Source of the DNA: Rhodamnia argentea
Lineage: Eukaryota; Streptophyta; Magnoliopsida; Myrtales; Myrtaceae
DNA: 64,000 nucleotides
NCBI RefSeq assembly: GCF_020921035.1
Contig: NC_063154.1
Location: 3,224,001-3,288,000, forward strand
Direction of reading: 5' to 3'
The notes beneath the pieces are model-generated. The model was not told the origin of the DNA and did no database searches. It saw only the letters and a list, made by a program, of their open reading frames with translations. The position numbers and the translations under genes were made by a program. Positions 22,001 to 33,675 of the stretch are shown one piece after another; positions within the stretch are counted from its first letter, which is position 1; each line of letters begins with the position of its first letter.

Positions 22001-22492
22001 ACCACCACCCTTCTCAGCACCCAAGCTTCCATTCTCAGTCCCCTCATCTCTCTTCTTTTCCTTCTTCTTCTTCTTCGCCTCTTTCACGCTCACGCCAGCA
22101 CCACCCTGCTCAGCACTTAAGCTTCCATTCTCAGTCCCCCAATCTTTCTTCCTCTTCTTTTTTCTCTTCTCCTCCTTCCTCTCATCGCCACCATTGCCCA
22201 CTTCCTCAAATAATGAGCTCTTCTCCCTCCTCTCTTCAACACCCTCATCTTCTTTCTCGCCACTATCGACCCCACCTCCCAAAGACCGAGATTTCCTGCG
22301 TTTCTCTCGCTTGGACAATCTGGGTCTCCGAATAGCCGAGCCCAGGAGCTGTTTCAGAGACTGTGGCTGCGAATCTTGATCGGGATTGGTGGGTTTTGCG
22401 TGATTAAGGTCGGAGTTCGATTCGTTTTTCGCTAGGGATTCGGCTAAAGCCGCCTTTAGCTTCTGCTTCAGCTTCTTGTTGGAGAGCACCAT
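19100..22492 (-). CDS. PHIP1: PHIP1-like RNA-binding protein (two RRMs, CCHC knuckle)
   Basis: There are four exons: 21663-22492, 20677-20848, 19727-19773 and 19100-19631, giving 526 residues. All junctions are GT-AG and keep frame. The N-terminus (MVLSNKKLKQKLKAALAES) leads into a lysine-rich region with about four copies of a 31-33-residue unit containing TENGSLGAE and KKKKKEKK. RRM1 has RNP2 KVYVGGIP and RNP1 KFRGIAIIGF; RRM2 has RIYIGNLSW and EFRGYAHVDF. A single zinc knuckle follows, CYLCGEKGHISSAC (C-X2-C-X4-H-X4-C). This order matches phragmoplastin-interacting protein 1, which binds dynamin-like phragmoplastin and Ran mRNA at the cell plate. In Arabidopsis PHIP1 (At3g55340) neighbours PPL1, as here. 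I chose MVLSNKK as start because an upstream in-frame Met extends into unrelated leader sequence. Confidence 0.88.
21745..22150 (-). repeat. coding tandem repeat in PHIP1 exon 1
   Basis: Four tandem units of roughly 95-105 bases encode the pattern GTENGSLGAE..GG..VKEAKKKKKEKK. The last ends in an AAG-rich (CTT on the plus strand) tract near 21752-21800 coding for a long lysine run. Units differ by a few residues, suggesting moderately recent unequal exchange or slippage. Confidence 0.75.
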
Positions 22493-23088
22493 TTTCGCCC
22501 ACTGTGAAAAAAAGAACTGCAGACGACGATGGCGTGAGTGAACGACGCAAGAGGGGTTCCAGCAGATGGACAAGGGGTTTTGGGGAGAGAAACGGCAAGG
22601 CGTTTCGGGTTGACGATGGTGACATTTTAGATCTTATTAGCCCAATTTGACCTTTTAGTTGACGTGAAACAATTGAAATATTTCAAAATAAATATGTACA
22701 AATTTTTTTCAAACTTTTAGTTAAAATTGAGTTTAAAAATAAATAATTCATAAAATATGAAACTTTTGAAACAAAAGCAATCACAGCTTTTTCAATTTTT
22801 TAAAATAATGACATGTATCGTTGAAAACTATTGCTCAGTCAAAAATATTTTTTTATCAATGATAAAAAAAAATTCGTTCATTTATTTTATAAACAATTCA
22901 GCCAATCATTTATCATTTATAATGAAATAAATGGAGTCTGTAGCATTTTAAGCTTTGACTAAGTAATTTTCTAAAAGACCAAAACAAATGGCCCTACAAA
23001 AATTTAATTTAATTTTTTTGTCTTTTGGTCATAGATACGAAAATATAATTGATCATTTGGAAATAAATAGAGCCTCCTCGGCCCATTA
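22493..23088. other. intergenic, PHIP1 upstream region
   Basis: AT-rich DNA upstream of the PHIP1 start. The first 130 bases should hold its leader and core promoter. No other gene is visible. Confidence 0.4.
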
Positions 23089-24328
23089 AGGCTTGCATGA
23101 TAATCATTCGATCTCAAAAAAGTGATTATGATTAAAATGACTTTTTCTAATTTTGTTCCCTGGATGAGTTTTAGAGAATCAAAATGAGTTTGATAAGCGT
23201 TCAAAATTTATGCTCTTAAAATAGAAACGTGTTTAATAATTGCACAAAATTTTTGTTCCCGGAAATCATTGATCTTCCCAATTTTTTTCATTTAAGTCAA
23301 ATAATTAAGTAGTTACTTTGAGAAATTTCATCATACATTTCGAATTAATCAAAGATTAATTCATATTGATTCTCTTATATAACATATTGCATATTGAAAT
23401 GTAAAAATAAATATCAAGAATTGTCACGAGTCATTTTTGCCATTTATTATGGTATTTCATCAAACTATTTTGAGCGAGTGGAAAATTGACACGAACGACT
23501 CATTCATTTCTACAAGAAAAATGCATTGCATTGTCCCGCATTGTGTGTTTTTTGTTCTAGAAAATCAAATCTCAATCTTAATTCATAAATAAATTTAAGA
23601 ACGAGAGCTTGCTAAGTGTTCCTTTTTTTTTTTGTCAATGCTTGTTAAGTGTTCATGATGGCTATTTTTGTCTTTTTCGTCTTTTTCCAAAATTTTTAAA
23701 ACTAGACTAAGCCTAAAGTACATGAACCTAGGCAAATCACAACCAATGAAATCAAGTGTGTACAATCAAAGAATCATGAAATTGACAAATCACATCATAA
23801 AATCCTAATGAAGCCCTAAGGGCTTAGAGAAATGTTGTTCGAATTTAATTGCAAAGATGTTTATCATTTTTCTAAAAAAAAAAAAAAAATCTATGAAATA
23901 TAGAAAATCTAGGCTCAAATTTTTAAAAATAAGGTCAAACTAGTCTAATCTAATTTTTTTTTTCTATTTTTAGGGATTTTCTCAAATTTTTCTTATTTTT
24001 TTTAATTTTTAAATTTTTTAAATTTTTAATTTTTTATGTAAGATTTTATTATCATATATATTTTTATTTGAAATGAGACCTCTTTTTTTTTTAGATCAAG
24101 GAAAAATTAAGAGAACTGAAAAGAAAAAATGAGAGATGTGGGACTTTATTCTGTTTTATGATTTTCAAAAGTGATTCTTTTTTCAGAATAATTTTTTTTT
24201 ATTTTTTTTTTTGCTCTAAAATTGTTTTACGGAACAAAATCAGAATGAGAATCATTTACGTTACCAAACATGATTCTCATCTTTATTTGTTTCGAAAAAT
24301 AGAATCAGAATGGTTCACATGCAAGCCC
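23089..24328. mobile_element. non-autonomous PIF/Harbinger-like element
   Basis: The left end AGGCTTGCATGATAATCATTC and the right end on the other strand GGGCTTGCATGTGAACCATTC form terminal inverted repeats flanked on both sides by TTA (23086-23088 and 24329-24331), the 3-bp target typical of PIF/Harbinger. The inside is AT-rich without a transposase frame. A sibling with the same internal order (TGGATGAGTTTTAGAGAATC, TTTAAGTCAAATAA, GAAATTTAGG-type block, GATTCTCAT) lies at 59534-60578. A hAT origin cannot be excluded. Confidence 0.6.
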
Positions 24329-24570
24329 TTAGTCATTACATGCTTCTGCTAGCTCACAGCACATGCGACTCACGTGCAGGAGCTCTCATGATTTCCCTTC
24401 CATCAATCCTTGAATAACAACAGAATTATCCATTTCACAGGAAAGAAAAAAAAGGAAGGAAAAAACCATAAAGAAGTTTTCACCCGACCACAAGTTCCCA
24501 AAACGTACATTATCCGAAAGTAGACTTTGCACAATCAACCAGCATCTAAGCCAGAGCTGCTGCTACGTTC

Positions 24571-26022
24571 ATGGCCGTTTCTTCACTCTCCCTGAGCTGG
24601 GTTCCAAGAACCTTCAAAGAAAAGGTCTGTCATCATTCTCTGTTCTCTGTTGTTCTCTGTTCTTGATTTCTGAATATGACCGGCTGTTTGTGTCCACAAT
24701 TCTTTCACAGCTGAACGAGCCTCGATGGAGCGAGTCGCCTCCAAGCGGCGAGCTTCCTCTTCATCACGCCATCACATGCTTGGGCGATCACACTGCTGCA
24801 GCCTTCGATGAAGAAAGTGAGTCATTAATCCCACGAATGCATATAGCATCCTGAGATGGATTCTTGCGACATTAAGGGATGGAAAATTCGGCTAAGTTTC
24901 AGGCAACTGCAAGAGGAGGCCTCTGCTCTTGGGCGCTATTGGGTCGTTAACTGCGAGTTTATTGCCTGCCAGTTCTCTTCTAGCTCAAGGTGGGATAATG
25001 GGCGGTACTCAGTCTCTTAGTTCTAAAGTTCTAAGCTTTTTCAGAAGACGAAAATTATGTTATGCTGGAAAAAGGAGCGTGTTAGCATTCCTTTTCTTCA
25101 CTCTGGTGCAGAAATGCCGGCAAATTATCAAGCTTTCGTCGACCTTTCGGACGGGTATTCGTATTATTACCCCTCGGATTGGAGGGTATGTTACAAGATC
25201 TCAAGTTAGATTGCAAGCACAAGAAACACTCTAATGTTGTTCATTTTGTAGGTTCTGCTTGATATAATATTTGAGATGATTCAAAAGAGTGAGACTTCCT
25301 TTTGGTGTTCCAAATTAGGAATTTGATTTCCGGGGGCATGATTCGGCATTCAAGGATCGGTATCTGCAGCTGCAGAATGTGAGAGTCAGATTCATACCGA
25401 CTGATAAGCAAGACATCCATGATATGGGTCCGATGGATGAGGCACGATTTTCGCAACTCTTACTTCGAGTTTATTTTTTATCTCATCGAATCTTCACGAT
25501 CTGTTTATTTACTCTATCCTTGGCTGTGGCAGGTTGTCTCTAACTTGGTGAAGAATATTTACGCTGCACCTAATCAGATAGCTAACATTTTTTACATGCA
25601 GGAGGTAATTTGCAACTGTCAATGCTCTCCTCTATATTGCTCTATTCTTCATGAAATCTGAACACCTACTTATAATTCATTCAGACATTCTTTACTGCGA
25701 ATCAGACCGATTCATTAGTCTCTCATTGATCGAGTAATTGCAGAGAACTGTGGATGGGAAGGACTATTACACATTTGAGTATGAGCTCAGATCTTCAAAT
25801 TTCGCCAGTTGCTCTTTTGCAACCATTGCAGTTGCAAACGGTAAGCTTTCCACTGAAACATGTAATCGGGGAAGCCAATGGAAAATTCTTCTGAATTACA
25901 TCGCTCATTTCCGAGCAGGGAGGTTTTACACTCTGACCGTCGCAGCGAATGAGAGAAGGTGGAGAAGAGTAAGGAACAAGCTTAAAGTAGTCGCGGACTC
26001 TTTTAAAGTGCTCGACATCTGA
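24571..26022 (+). CDS. PPL1: PsbP-like protein 1, thylakoid lumen
   Basis: There are eight exons: 24571-24624, 24711-24816, 24903-24989, 25112-25185, 25319-25441, 25533-25604, 25744-25840 and 25919-26022, giving 238 residues. The N-terminus is a bipartite transit peptide. Its second part has a twin-arginine start (KRRPLLLGAIGSL) and a hydrophobic core ending LLAQ, as expected for Tat import into the thylakoid lumen. The mature PsbP fold runs from DLSDGYSYYYPSDW through VRVRFIPTDK and NLVKNIYAAPNQ to ANERRWRRVRNKLKVV and SFKVLDI. PPL1 supports repair of photodamaged photosystem II. The intron after exon 5 begins GCACGA, so it would be a GC-AG intron; all others are GT-AG. The gene is convergent with ABCB20 and divergent from PHIP1, the same neighbours as Arabidopsis At3g55330. 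Confidence 0.9.
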
Positions 26023-26665
26023 GTCGTTTGTGCACAAGAGTACGCATTCCGAGCACCATCCGAGAGTTGCCATGTATTTTTACCTTGTTTATAGATGTGA
26101 TGAGGTCGAGATCGTTGTCCATGTTTTGATTCAAATTCTTTCATCCCGCTCGTAACAAAGAGCTGAATTCTGTCATCGATAACCTCTGAAAACAATACGC
26201 ATTATTTCTTGGTAAAGCAATACTTTCGCTTTGTTCCTAACACCAGTGTTTTAATTGGGAAGAAAATGAAGATCAGAGCAGGATTAAACTGAAAGTTTTT
26301 TCCTCTCATGTACACAAACCAATCAAAAGATCCAAAGGAATATGCGTCTATATTCGACAAAAGCATGTCCTCAAAGATCACTCCACACTCTGAAACTCCT
26401 ATATCTAATACCCTGTACTGATTACCAAACAACAACGGGAAAAACTACGGTAAATACCTATCCTAATTTACAGATTTCTATGAACGGTCATCTAAGTAAG
26501 CATTGTCATTCACTTCTTTTTGCCCTCACGCTATCTGTCACTCCAGCTCGGTGCGTGTCGACATTTCTTTCATAATTGCTTGGGGAATCCCCAGATAATT
26601 TAGCTTTCTGGAGGAACTCTCAAATATACAAATGAAACTAAGTCGAGACTCATCTGAATTTGGAT
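26023..26665. other. shared 3' region of PPL1 and ABCB20
   Basis: Two genes converge on these 643 bases, which must hold both 3' untranslated regions and polyadenylation sites. Nothing else is recognised. Confidence 0.5.
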
Positions 26666-29600
26666 CTAGACAGGTCGATGCTGCCGCAAACCCTTTCCGA
26701 GGCGCGGCTGCGTCAAGCTTACATACAAGCCGTTTTTGGCCATCAAAGTGTCGTGGGTCCCCTCTTCCACAATCTGTCCGCCATTAAGAACTACAATGTT
26801 GTCAACATGCCTCATTGTCGCGGCTCTGTGCGCTATCAGAATGGTAGTTTTGTTACCCATCACCAAGGTGTCGAGTGCCTCCTGGACCACTCGGCTCGAC
26901 TCAGACTCGATTGATGAACTAGCTTCATCCAACAGCAATATAGGTGCATTTTTCAAGATAACACGAGCAATGGCAATTCGCTGTTTCTGGCCTGGGGTCA
27001 GATCCACACCTCTCATCCCCACATGCGTGTCATAACCATGAGGCAAGCTGCTTATGAAATGATGGGCATTGGCTATCCTAGCTGCCTCCTTCATCTCAGC
27101 TTCACTTGCATTGTGGCGTGCATAAATGATGTTTTCCCTTATGGTTGTTGAGAAGATGACCGGTTCCTGCTGAACTAGACCCAGATGGCTCCTCAGCCAT
27201 CTCAAGTTGTACAATTTAAGATCTCGTCCATCCAGTAGGACCTGCCCTGCAACTGGATCATAGAATCTTTCTATCAAAGATATTATAGTGCTCTTACCGG
27301 ACCCTGAAACTCCCACCACTGCTACAGTTTGTCCTCCATTAACCTTGAGGCTAAAATTGCTAAGTACCAACAGTTCTGGATGAGTCGGATAACAGAAGTC
27401 CACATTTTTCAGCTCAATGGTTCCATAAACATTGGGAGGTTTCAACGCAGAACTATCATCCGGGTCAATTTGAGGCACTCGATCTATTATTTTAAACACA
27501 GAGGCAAGAGATTTCCGCCGTTTGAGTATGTATGGAGCCAATCCAAAAGGTTCAACCAACGCAAATGTCGCGAAAGAGAATACCATATACTCTTTGACAG
27601 CTGTCGGCAAATCCATATAACCATTCTTGACAGATAAGGCGGTGAACCAGAGTAGAAGAGCATTGCAGGCAAAGAGGAGAAACTGTGAGAAACCAAATGC
27701 AAAACCAATTGTGGTTCCTTGGAGAAAACTCTGCCTGAATATCTTCTGTAGTTGTATTTTGTATAGCTCCATTACCTTGTTTCCAGCACAAAAGGCAACA
27801 ACTGTATAGATGTTTCTAACTGCATCCTCAAGAACCAAAGAGGCCTTCCTGTGCATCTCCTGGATGCCCCTTGAGAAACCAGCAAGCCACAGTTTCTACA
27901 ACAGATAATTTGCCATAAATGAAAAACATAGACAGAAAAGTACACGGAATCCTCAAAAATGAAAAGTTTCCTTGAAACAGCTTAGAATCACTTAATAGTT
28001 TTAAGGTTCATAAAAAATACCCCTTGGCAAAAATCATCGCACTGCAGTTGCAATCAATAACACCTTGCGGTTGCAACAATGAACGGTGTGATCTTATATG
28101 TCCTATGAAGGAGTACAGAAAGGAGAGAGAGCAACAGAAATCTGGAGGTATTACGACTACTGTAACCTTTTCCATTTACAACAAAACTGAGATGCAGAAA
28201 GATACAAGTCCATTCTCTAAAATGCGCCTTGAGCACGTTTTACGCTGTTAGAGACATTTAGGCAGAACATACAAAGAGTCGCTGAGGGTAAGAGGTAGAT
28301 AAAGGATAAAAGCTAACCTGGGCTAGAGCAGAGATCATAAGAACAGGCAGGGTTGCTAAAGCCACAAGTGCCAATCGCCATTGGAGAAGCATTCCAATGA
28401 GGACAGCCACAATCACAGCAGCAGTGTCCTGTATAAATATTGAGAGGCGGTTGCTAAAAGCAGCTCTTACAAATGTAGCATCGTTTGCCAAGCGCATTGA
28501 TAGAGTGTCGGCACTGTTCTCCTCTTCATCAAACCACCCAACTTCATTGCGCAGCATTGCTGGTAGGTAGATAAATAAACAAGTCTTTTCAGAGGTGCTG
28601 AAATAGCTGGTCACTAGTAAAAGCCCGTAAAAGTCCAAAACTAGATGCACAAGTAGAATTGACACAAAGTACTCCAGTAGAAAAAGAAAAAAAAAATACA
28701 TAGAACTCACCTGAGAACATCATTCTACGGACACGCTCAGTCATTTTCTCTCCCATGATACCAAAATAGAAATGCTGCAGACAATTGGCAACCACAGTCA
28801 CTATACCCATGCAGGTGATAACCAAGCACCATTTGTCAACCTCTTGCCGCAGGTGACGACGGCCCTCACTAGGCCTATAGTACGCTTCCACTATCAAAGC
28901 AATGACATAAGCAAGCAGAGGATTAAAAGAACCAAAAATAGCAGCACCTGTGCTGCCTAAAACAGCATAAAGCCATTCTGGGAAACTCAGCTCTGCCAAT
29001 CTCCAAAAGGATGGTTCTTCCTGAATCGGCTTGTCCTTGGCATCCTTATCTTTTATTGAAACATCATCAGACTCACTAAGGGATCTACTAAAAGTTTGAG
29101 AGTGAGAGCGTTCATTTTTTGGGTCAGATGTCAAAAAGGGCGAAACAGGGGACTCAGGGTCTGAACCATTGGATTTTTGTTGTTGTGCAGGCTGAACCTC
29201 AATCTTCGGTAACTCCGGGAGTCTCATTTCTAAACTATCCTGCCTGTTGAATATTGGTTCCTTATCTGCCTCATCCAAAGAAATCCCATTTTCAGATGTT
29301 TGATCCAGCGGAGGACTCCTGGTTTTTGGTGATTCTTGAAAGTTGTCTATAACATCTTGGGTCTGGACTCCATGAATGCCAGGGACTCTCTGAAGAGACG
29401 GTGATTTCATCATTTTGGGAGATGAAGCTTCCTGGAAACTGTTACTTGCTGAAGAATCTTTTTCAATTTGGAAAACCGCAGTTTCTTTGTAATTTCTTAA
29501 GGGCATCCTGGATATATTCATGAGCGATCAGCACACTTCATATCAACTACACTAATTAAGAAAGACTCGTGAAAATCGTATTATACCTCCTGGGAAGTTT

Positions 29601-32600
29601 TGCCACTTCTTCACATTTTAGAAGTTCCGCATAAAGTCCATCCAAAGTGACTAACTCATCATGTGTCCCCATTTCAACAAGTTGACCCTCCTCCATCACA
29701 GCAATATAATCAACATTTCTTATAAGTCTAAGGCGTCGAGCAATAATTATAGTCGAACGTCCTAACATGAGAAGATCGAGAACTTCTTGGACAGCTTTTT
29801 CAGCCTCAAAATCCAGTCCGCCGGTAACCTCATCCAGCAGAAGGATTGATGGATTTAGAAGCACTGCTCTGGCAATAGCAAGCCTAACTTTCTGCTCTTC
29901 TGCCAATTCTAACCCAGCTCTACCTACCTGAGACAGCCAAAAGCTCTTTTTAGGCTATCAAAATAACTAACTACGTGAAGATCACAAGCCTAGAAATGAA
30001 GTTAATAAAGCTACTACAATAATGAATGTGCATCAAGTTTTTACCTGTGTTTCGTATCCTTTCTCAAGCGAGCTAATAAAGGCATGTGCATGAGCGACTT
30101 TAGCAGCTTCTTCAATCTCATCTGATGAAGCATTGCGTCCATAAGCTATGTTATCTCTTATACTAAGACTTAGCAAAGCAGGTTCCTGCGTGACTAGACC
30201 TATTTGACTTCTCAACCATTCTAGTTTCAGGTTTTTAATATTCACACCGTCCAGAAGAACTTCTCCTGCAACAAAAATTGTGAAAACAATTGGAATCTGC
30301 AAGCAGAAATAGTTGCTAAAGTTGTTACGGAAATCTGATGGAAACATTTGGAGGAATACCACAAATTAGAAGGTGCTGTCATACCTAAAGTAGGATCATA
30401 AAACCGCTCCATCAGTGGAATGATGCTGCTTTTCCCAGATCCATTTCTACCGACAAGTGCCACAGCTTTCTTAGCAGGCACACTGAGATAAAATCCACTT
30501 AGAATAGGGATTTCAGGACGTGACAGATAGCTGAAATATACATTGCGAAACTCGATGTTTCCGTGAACAGATACTAGGGAATTTCCATCATTATTACCAA
30601 CAGAGGATGACCGACTTATCATCTCAAAAAGTCTATAAGCAGCATATCGCCCTTGGTCAAAGGAGTAGAAATTGGTTGCAGCTTGATTCAGTCCACTGTA
30701 CAAACATGGGATGCAACCTTAAGAGCAAAGTAATGTAATACAGAATAAAAAGGGGAATAAGGTTCTTACAGGCCACTCAAGATAATAGCAAATAATGCTG
30801 CTATAATTTCGCCACCATGAGCTTTTCCATGGGTAACCAGAAATCGTCCAACCCAAAGTTGTAAAGCACAAGAACATATAGCAAGGCCATACGTGAATCC
30901 AAGTCCAAGTCCTTGCACAAGGCTTATCATGATTCCATATCTTAGGGTCGCTTGCAATGATGTAGCATAAGAATATTTGGCGAGAGTTTCATTGGTGAAT
31001 GCATACAAGGTCCTACTGCAAGAAACTGCCTGCCAAAGTTTCAAAATGGGCAGCTTAGAATGAGAACTGCCACCAATGTTTAAAAGGAAGGATGGCAACT
31101 TCAAGACAGCATCCATAGTTATAAGTAATTTTGATGGGATTTCTGATAGTAGTGCACACAGTGGTGTCATATATTAATGCAGATTCACCAGTTGTTGATG
31201 CTATAGATATGAGTTCTAGATATTAATGAAGAAATTTCCCTTGAGGGAACAGCACGTGAGTTCTAAAAATGATGCTTTTTTATTCACAGATCTATAAGAA
31301 AAGCAAACAAAGGAGTCATTCCTAGCCGTAGATCATCAGTCCCTAAATGCTATAAACCCATGACTAAACCGAGACTTAAACTATTCATTCCTTCTGAATA
31401 TGATTGAATCGAGTATTTCCCTGCTGGAGCTAGACAAATAGTATAAATGAATTTGTTCCAACAAAAAAAGTTAAACTAGTGCCCAAATAAACTGTAGCAC
31501 AGAAAATATTGTCGAAATGACTTTCTTACAGAAGAGTGCATGTACATAATATTGTCGAGATGACTTTCTTACAGAAGAGTGCATGTACATAATATTGTCG
31601 AGATGACTTTCTTACAGAAGAGTGCATGTACATGCAAGATATCCATTTGGCAATCACAGCCTCATATTGATCGCCCTGCCCCTCCACCAGAAAAATAAGA
31701 AAAAGAACAAAGGCCAAATAAAATGTATAGCGATCCCTAGCCGAAAGAACCCTTGATTCTTTGCCTTTCCAGCTAGAATAACCCTCATTTTATTCAGCTT
31801 TCCTATATCCTTTTCAGGTGGAGGAGAAGTGATTGGGGAGGAAAAAAAAAAAATACCTGTTCAGCAATGCTAGCTGCTTCAGCATAAGCATCTTGAATAT
31901 TTTCAGCAAGCCTATGAAGAAATATGTTCGATACTCCTCCAGCAGCTACAATGAAAGGGCCGGTTGCTAAAGTTATAAGAGCAATCTGCCAACAGTTCAC
32001 AAATCCAATAACCAGCCCACAGGCAAAAGTAGCCATATTATGAATATAATTGCCAACCTGTATCGGCAACAATGCCATTCAATATCAGATATCTGCTCAA
32101 ACTTCTCATTGTAGTAGCCAAGAAACTGCAAATTTAATGTATTTGTCTGAACTAACCTTTTCACTGATTGCAGATTGAATGAGCAATACATCACTTAATA
32201 CCTGACTCACAATATCTCCATTTTCTCCATATGTGTGAAAAAAACTCATTTCCTGGTTAAGTAGGACTTGAACATACTTTGACCTAATGACAGCGGTTTG
32301 TCGTTCTCCCGTCAGGATCCAGCTAGAAACCTCTATTACAAAGACCAAGTCAGCCAACTCGGATATAAAGGGTTACAAGTGGGTTGGTTTTGCAAAAATA
32401 AGTTTTGAGTTTTCTGGGCCTTACCTATCCAACCTGCGAAAAAAACACCCACGGCAATGTAGACCAGATATAAAGCAAGCTGCAGAGAGAAAATATGACT
32501 TTTAATTGAATTGGCTAATTCAATATCCACAAATTCTAATCCTCACATAAAGCTCACTGAAACGTCCGAGCAATGACAGTCAGCTTACAAGTTTTGCAAA

Positions 32601-33675
32601 GTACCATCAATAAAGTATACAAAAACCAAACTTAATATCATCTCTTCATGCCACAGTAAGGAGCAAAACATTTGACAACAGGAACAAGTTTGAGACTTTC
32701 TTCTGTGTTCAGCATCTCTGTAAATGATTTAGCCCCACCATTATGAGAAATCCAGGTTGATCATGAACTGATTTGTGGATTACATGACTGTGCTCCCCTG
32801 TCTAATCTTCAAGAAGAAAGAAAGTATGATTGATGACTGAAATAGTCTTTTAACCATTTAACTAAATTTAGCACTACCTGAAGTTGGTTGCATATGCCAT
32901 ATATCTTCCCCATTTAAGACCACTATCTTCTTCAAATTGAGTGAAACAGAAACTAGTGAACCATCTCAAACATTTCTACAAACTAAACCAATACGATGGA
33001 AGCAAACTGCCGATCCTCCAAATTGAGTAGATTAAACCTAAACGACGAAGGAGTCCACAAAAGATGCACGGAAAAAGGCTCAGCCAATTGCCAAACTTCC
33101 TTTACCCAAACATCGGACGCCCTCAACATTTAACCTATCCTATCCAGTTTGTTGTAACTTTTGCCTTCAGCGAAAAAAGAAAAAGAAAATCCACCGATCA
33201 AAGGCAGAAGAAAAATCCCAAATGCATACTACCATCTTAAGCTCTCTGCAGCCAATTATTTTTAAATAAACCATCGAATTACCTCCTTGAATCGGTGAAA
33301 TGTCTCGTTGGGGTCTGCCTTAGGCCCCGAGTGCAACACATGCACAATCTTCGCAAAGTAATGCAAGTAGACCACCAGAGCTGCTCCATGAGCGGCGGCA
33401 CCGAGCGACCCCGTGATCATGAGCGCCCAATCGAGACGGTCCGCGCAGGCGAAGAGGCGAGAGAACGGCACCGCCGCAGGCGGCGGCTCAATCTCCTCCC
33501 CCTCCTCCATCTCCTCGCCGTCGTCCGCCGGCGGATCGGGGGCGGCCCCGGACATCTCCGCGCTGGTGTCGATGTACGGAGACGGAGACTCCGGCGGCTC
33601 CGACACCTCCGAGACCGGCGTCAACGGCTGTATGTGCGGCGGCGACCACCCGAACAAACCTCGCGATATCATCAT
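26666..33675 (-). CDS. ABCB20: ABC transporter B family, ABCB6/ABCB20 type
   Basis: There are eleven exons: 33283-33675, 32425-32479, 32157-32332, 31857-32057, 30770-31029, 30385-30695, 30045-30265, 29587-29927, 28711-29507, 28318-28559 and 26666-27895. They give 1408 residues, about the Arabidopsis length, and all junctions keep frame with GT-AG. It is a full-size TMD-NBD-TMD-NBD exporter of the plasma membrane; Arabidopsis ABCB6/20 are implicated in auxin transport. The N-terminus [20 protein letters not shown] is the subfamily signature. NBD1 has Walker A GRNGSGKS and Walker B ILLLDEVT, but a degenerate signature (LAEEQ for LSGGQ) and Arg in place of the switch His (IIIARRL). NBD2 has [21 protein letters not shown] and an intact His (LIAHR). 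A serine-rich linker (exon 9) joins the halves. I start at MMISRG, not at an in-frame Met 17 codons upstream, because the family starts there. Confidence 0.93.
31511..31639. repeat. 43-bp tandem repeat, three copies, in ABCB20 intron
   Basis: GTCGA.ATGACTTTCTTACA begins at 31511, 31554 and 31597, an exact 43-base period, with only one substitution between copies 1 and 2. It lies in the intron between exons 4 and 5 and looks like a minisatellite. Confidence 0.85.

Noticed and set aside
21657-22379. 240-codon plus-strand frame rich in Phe and Ser
   Set aside because: It is the antisense shadow of the Lys/Glu-rich PHIP1 exon 1.
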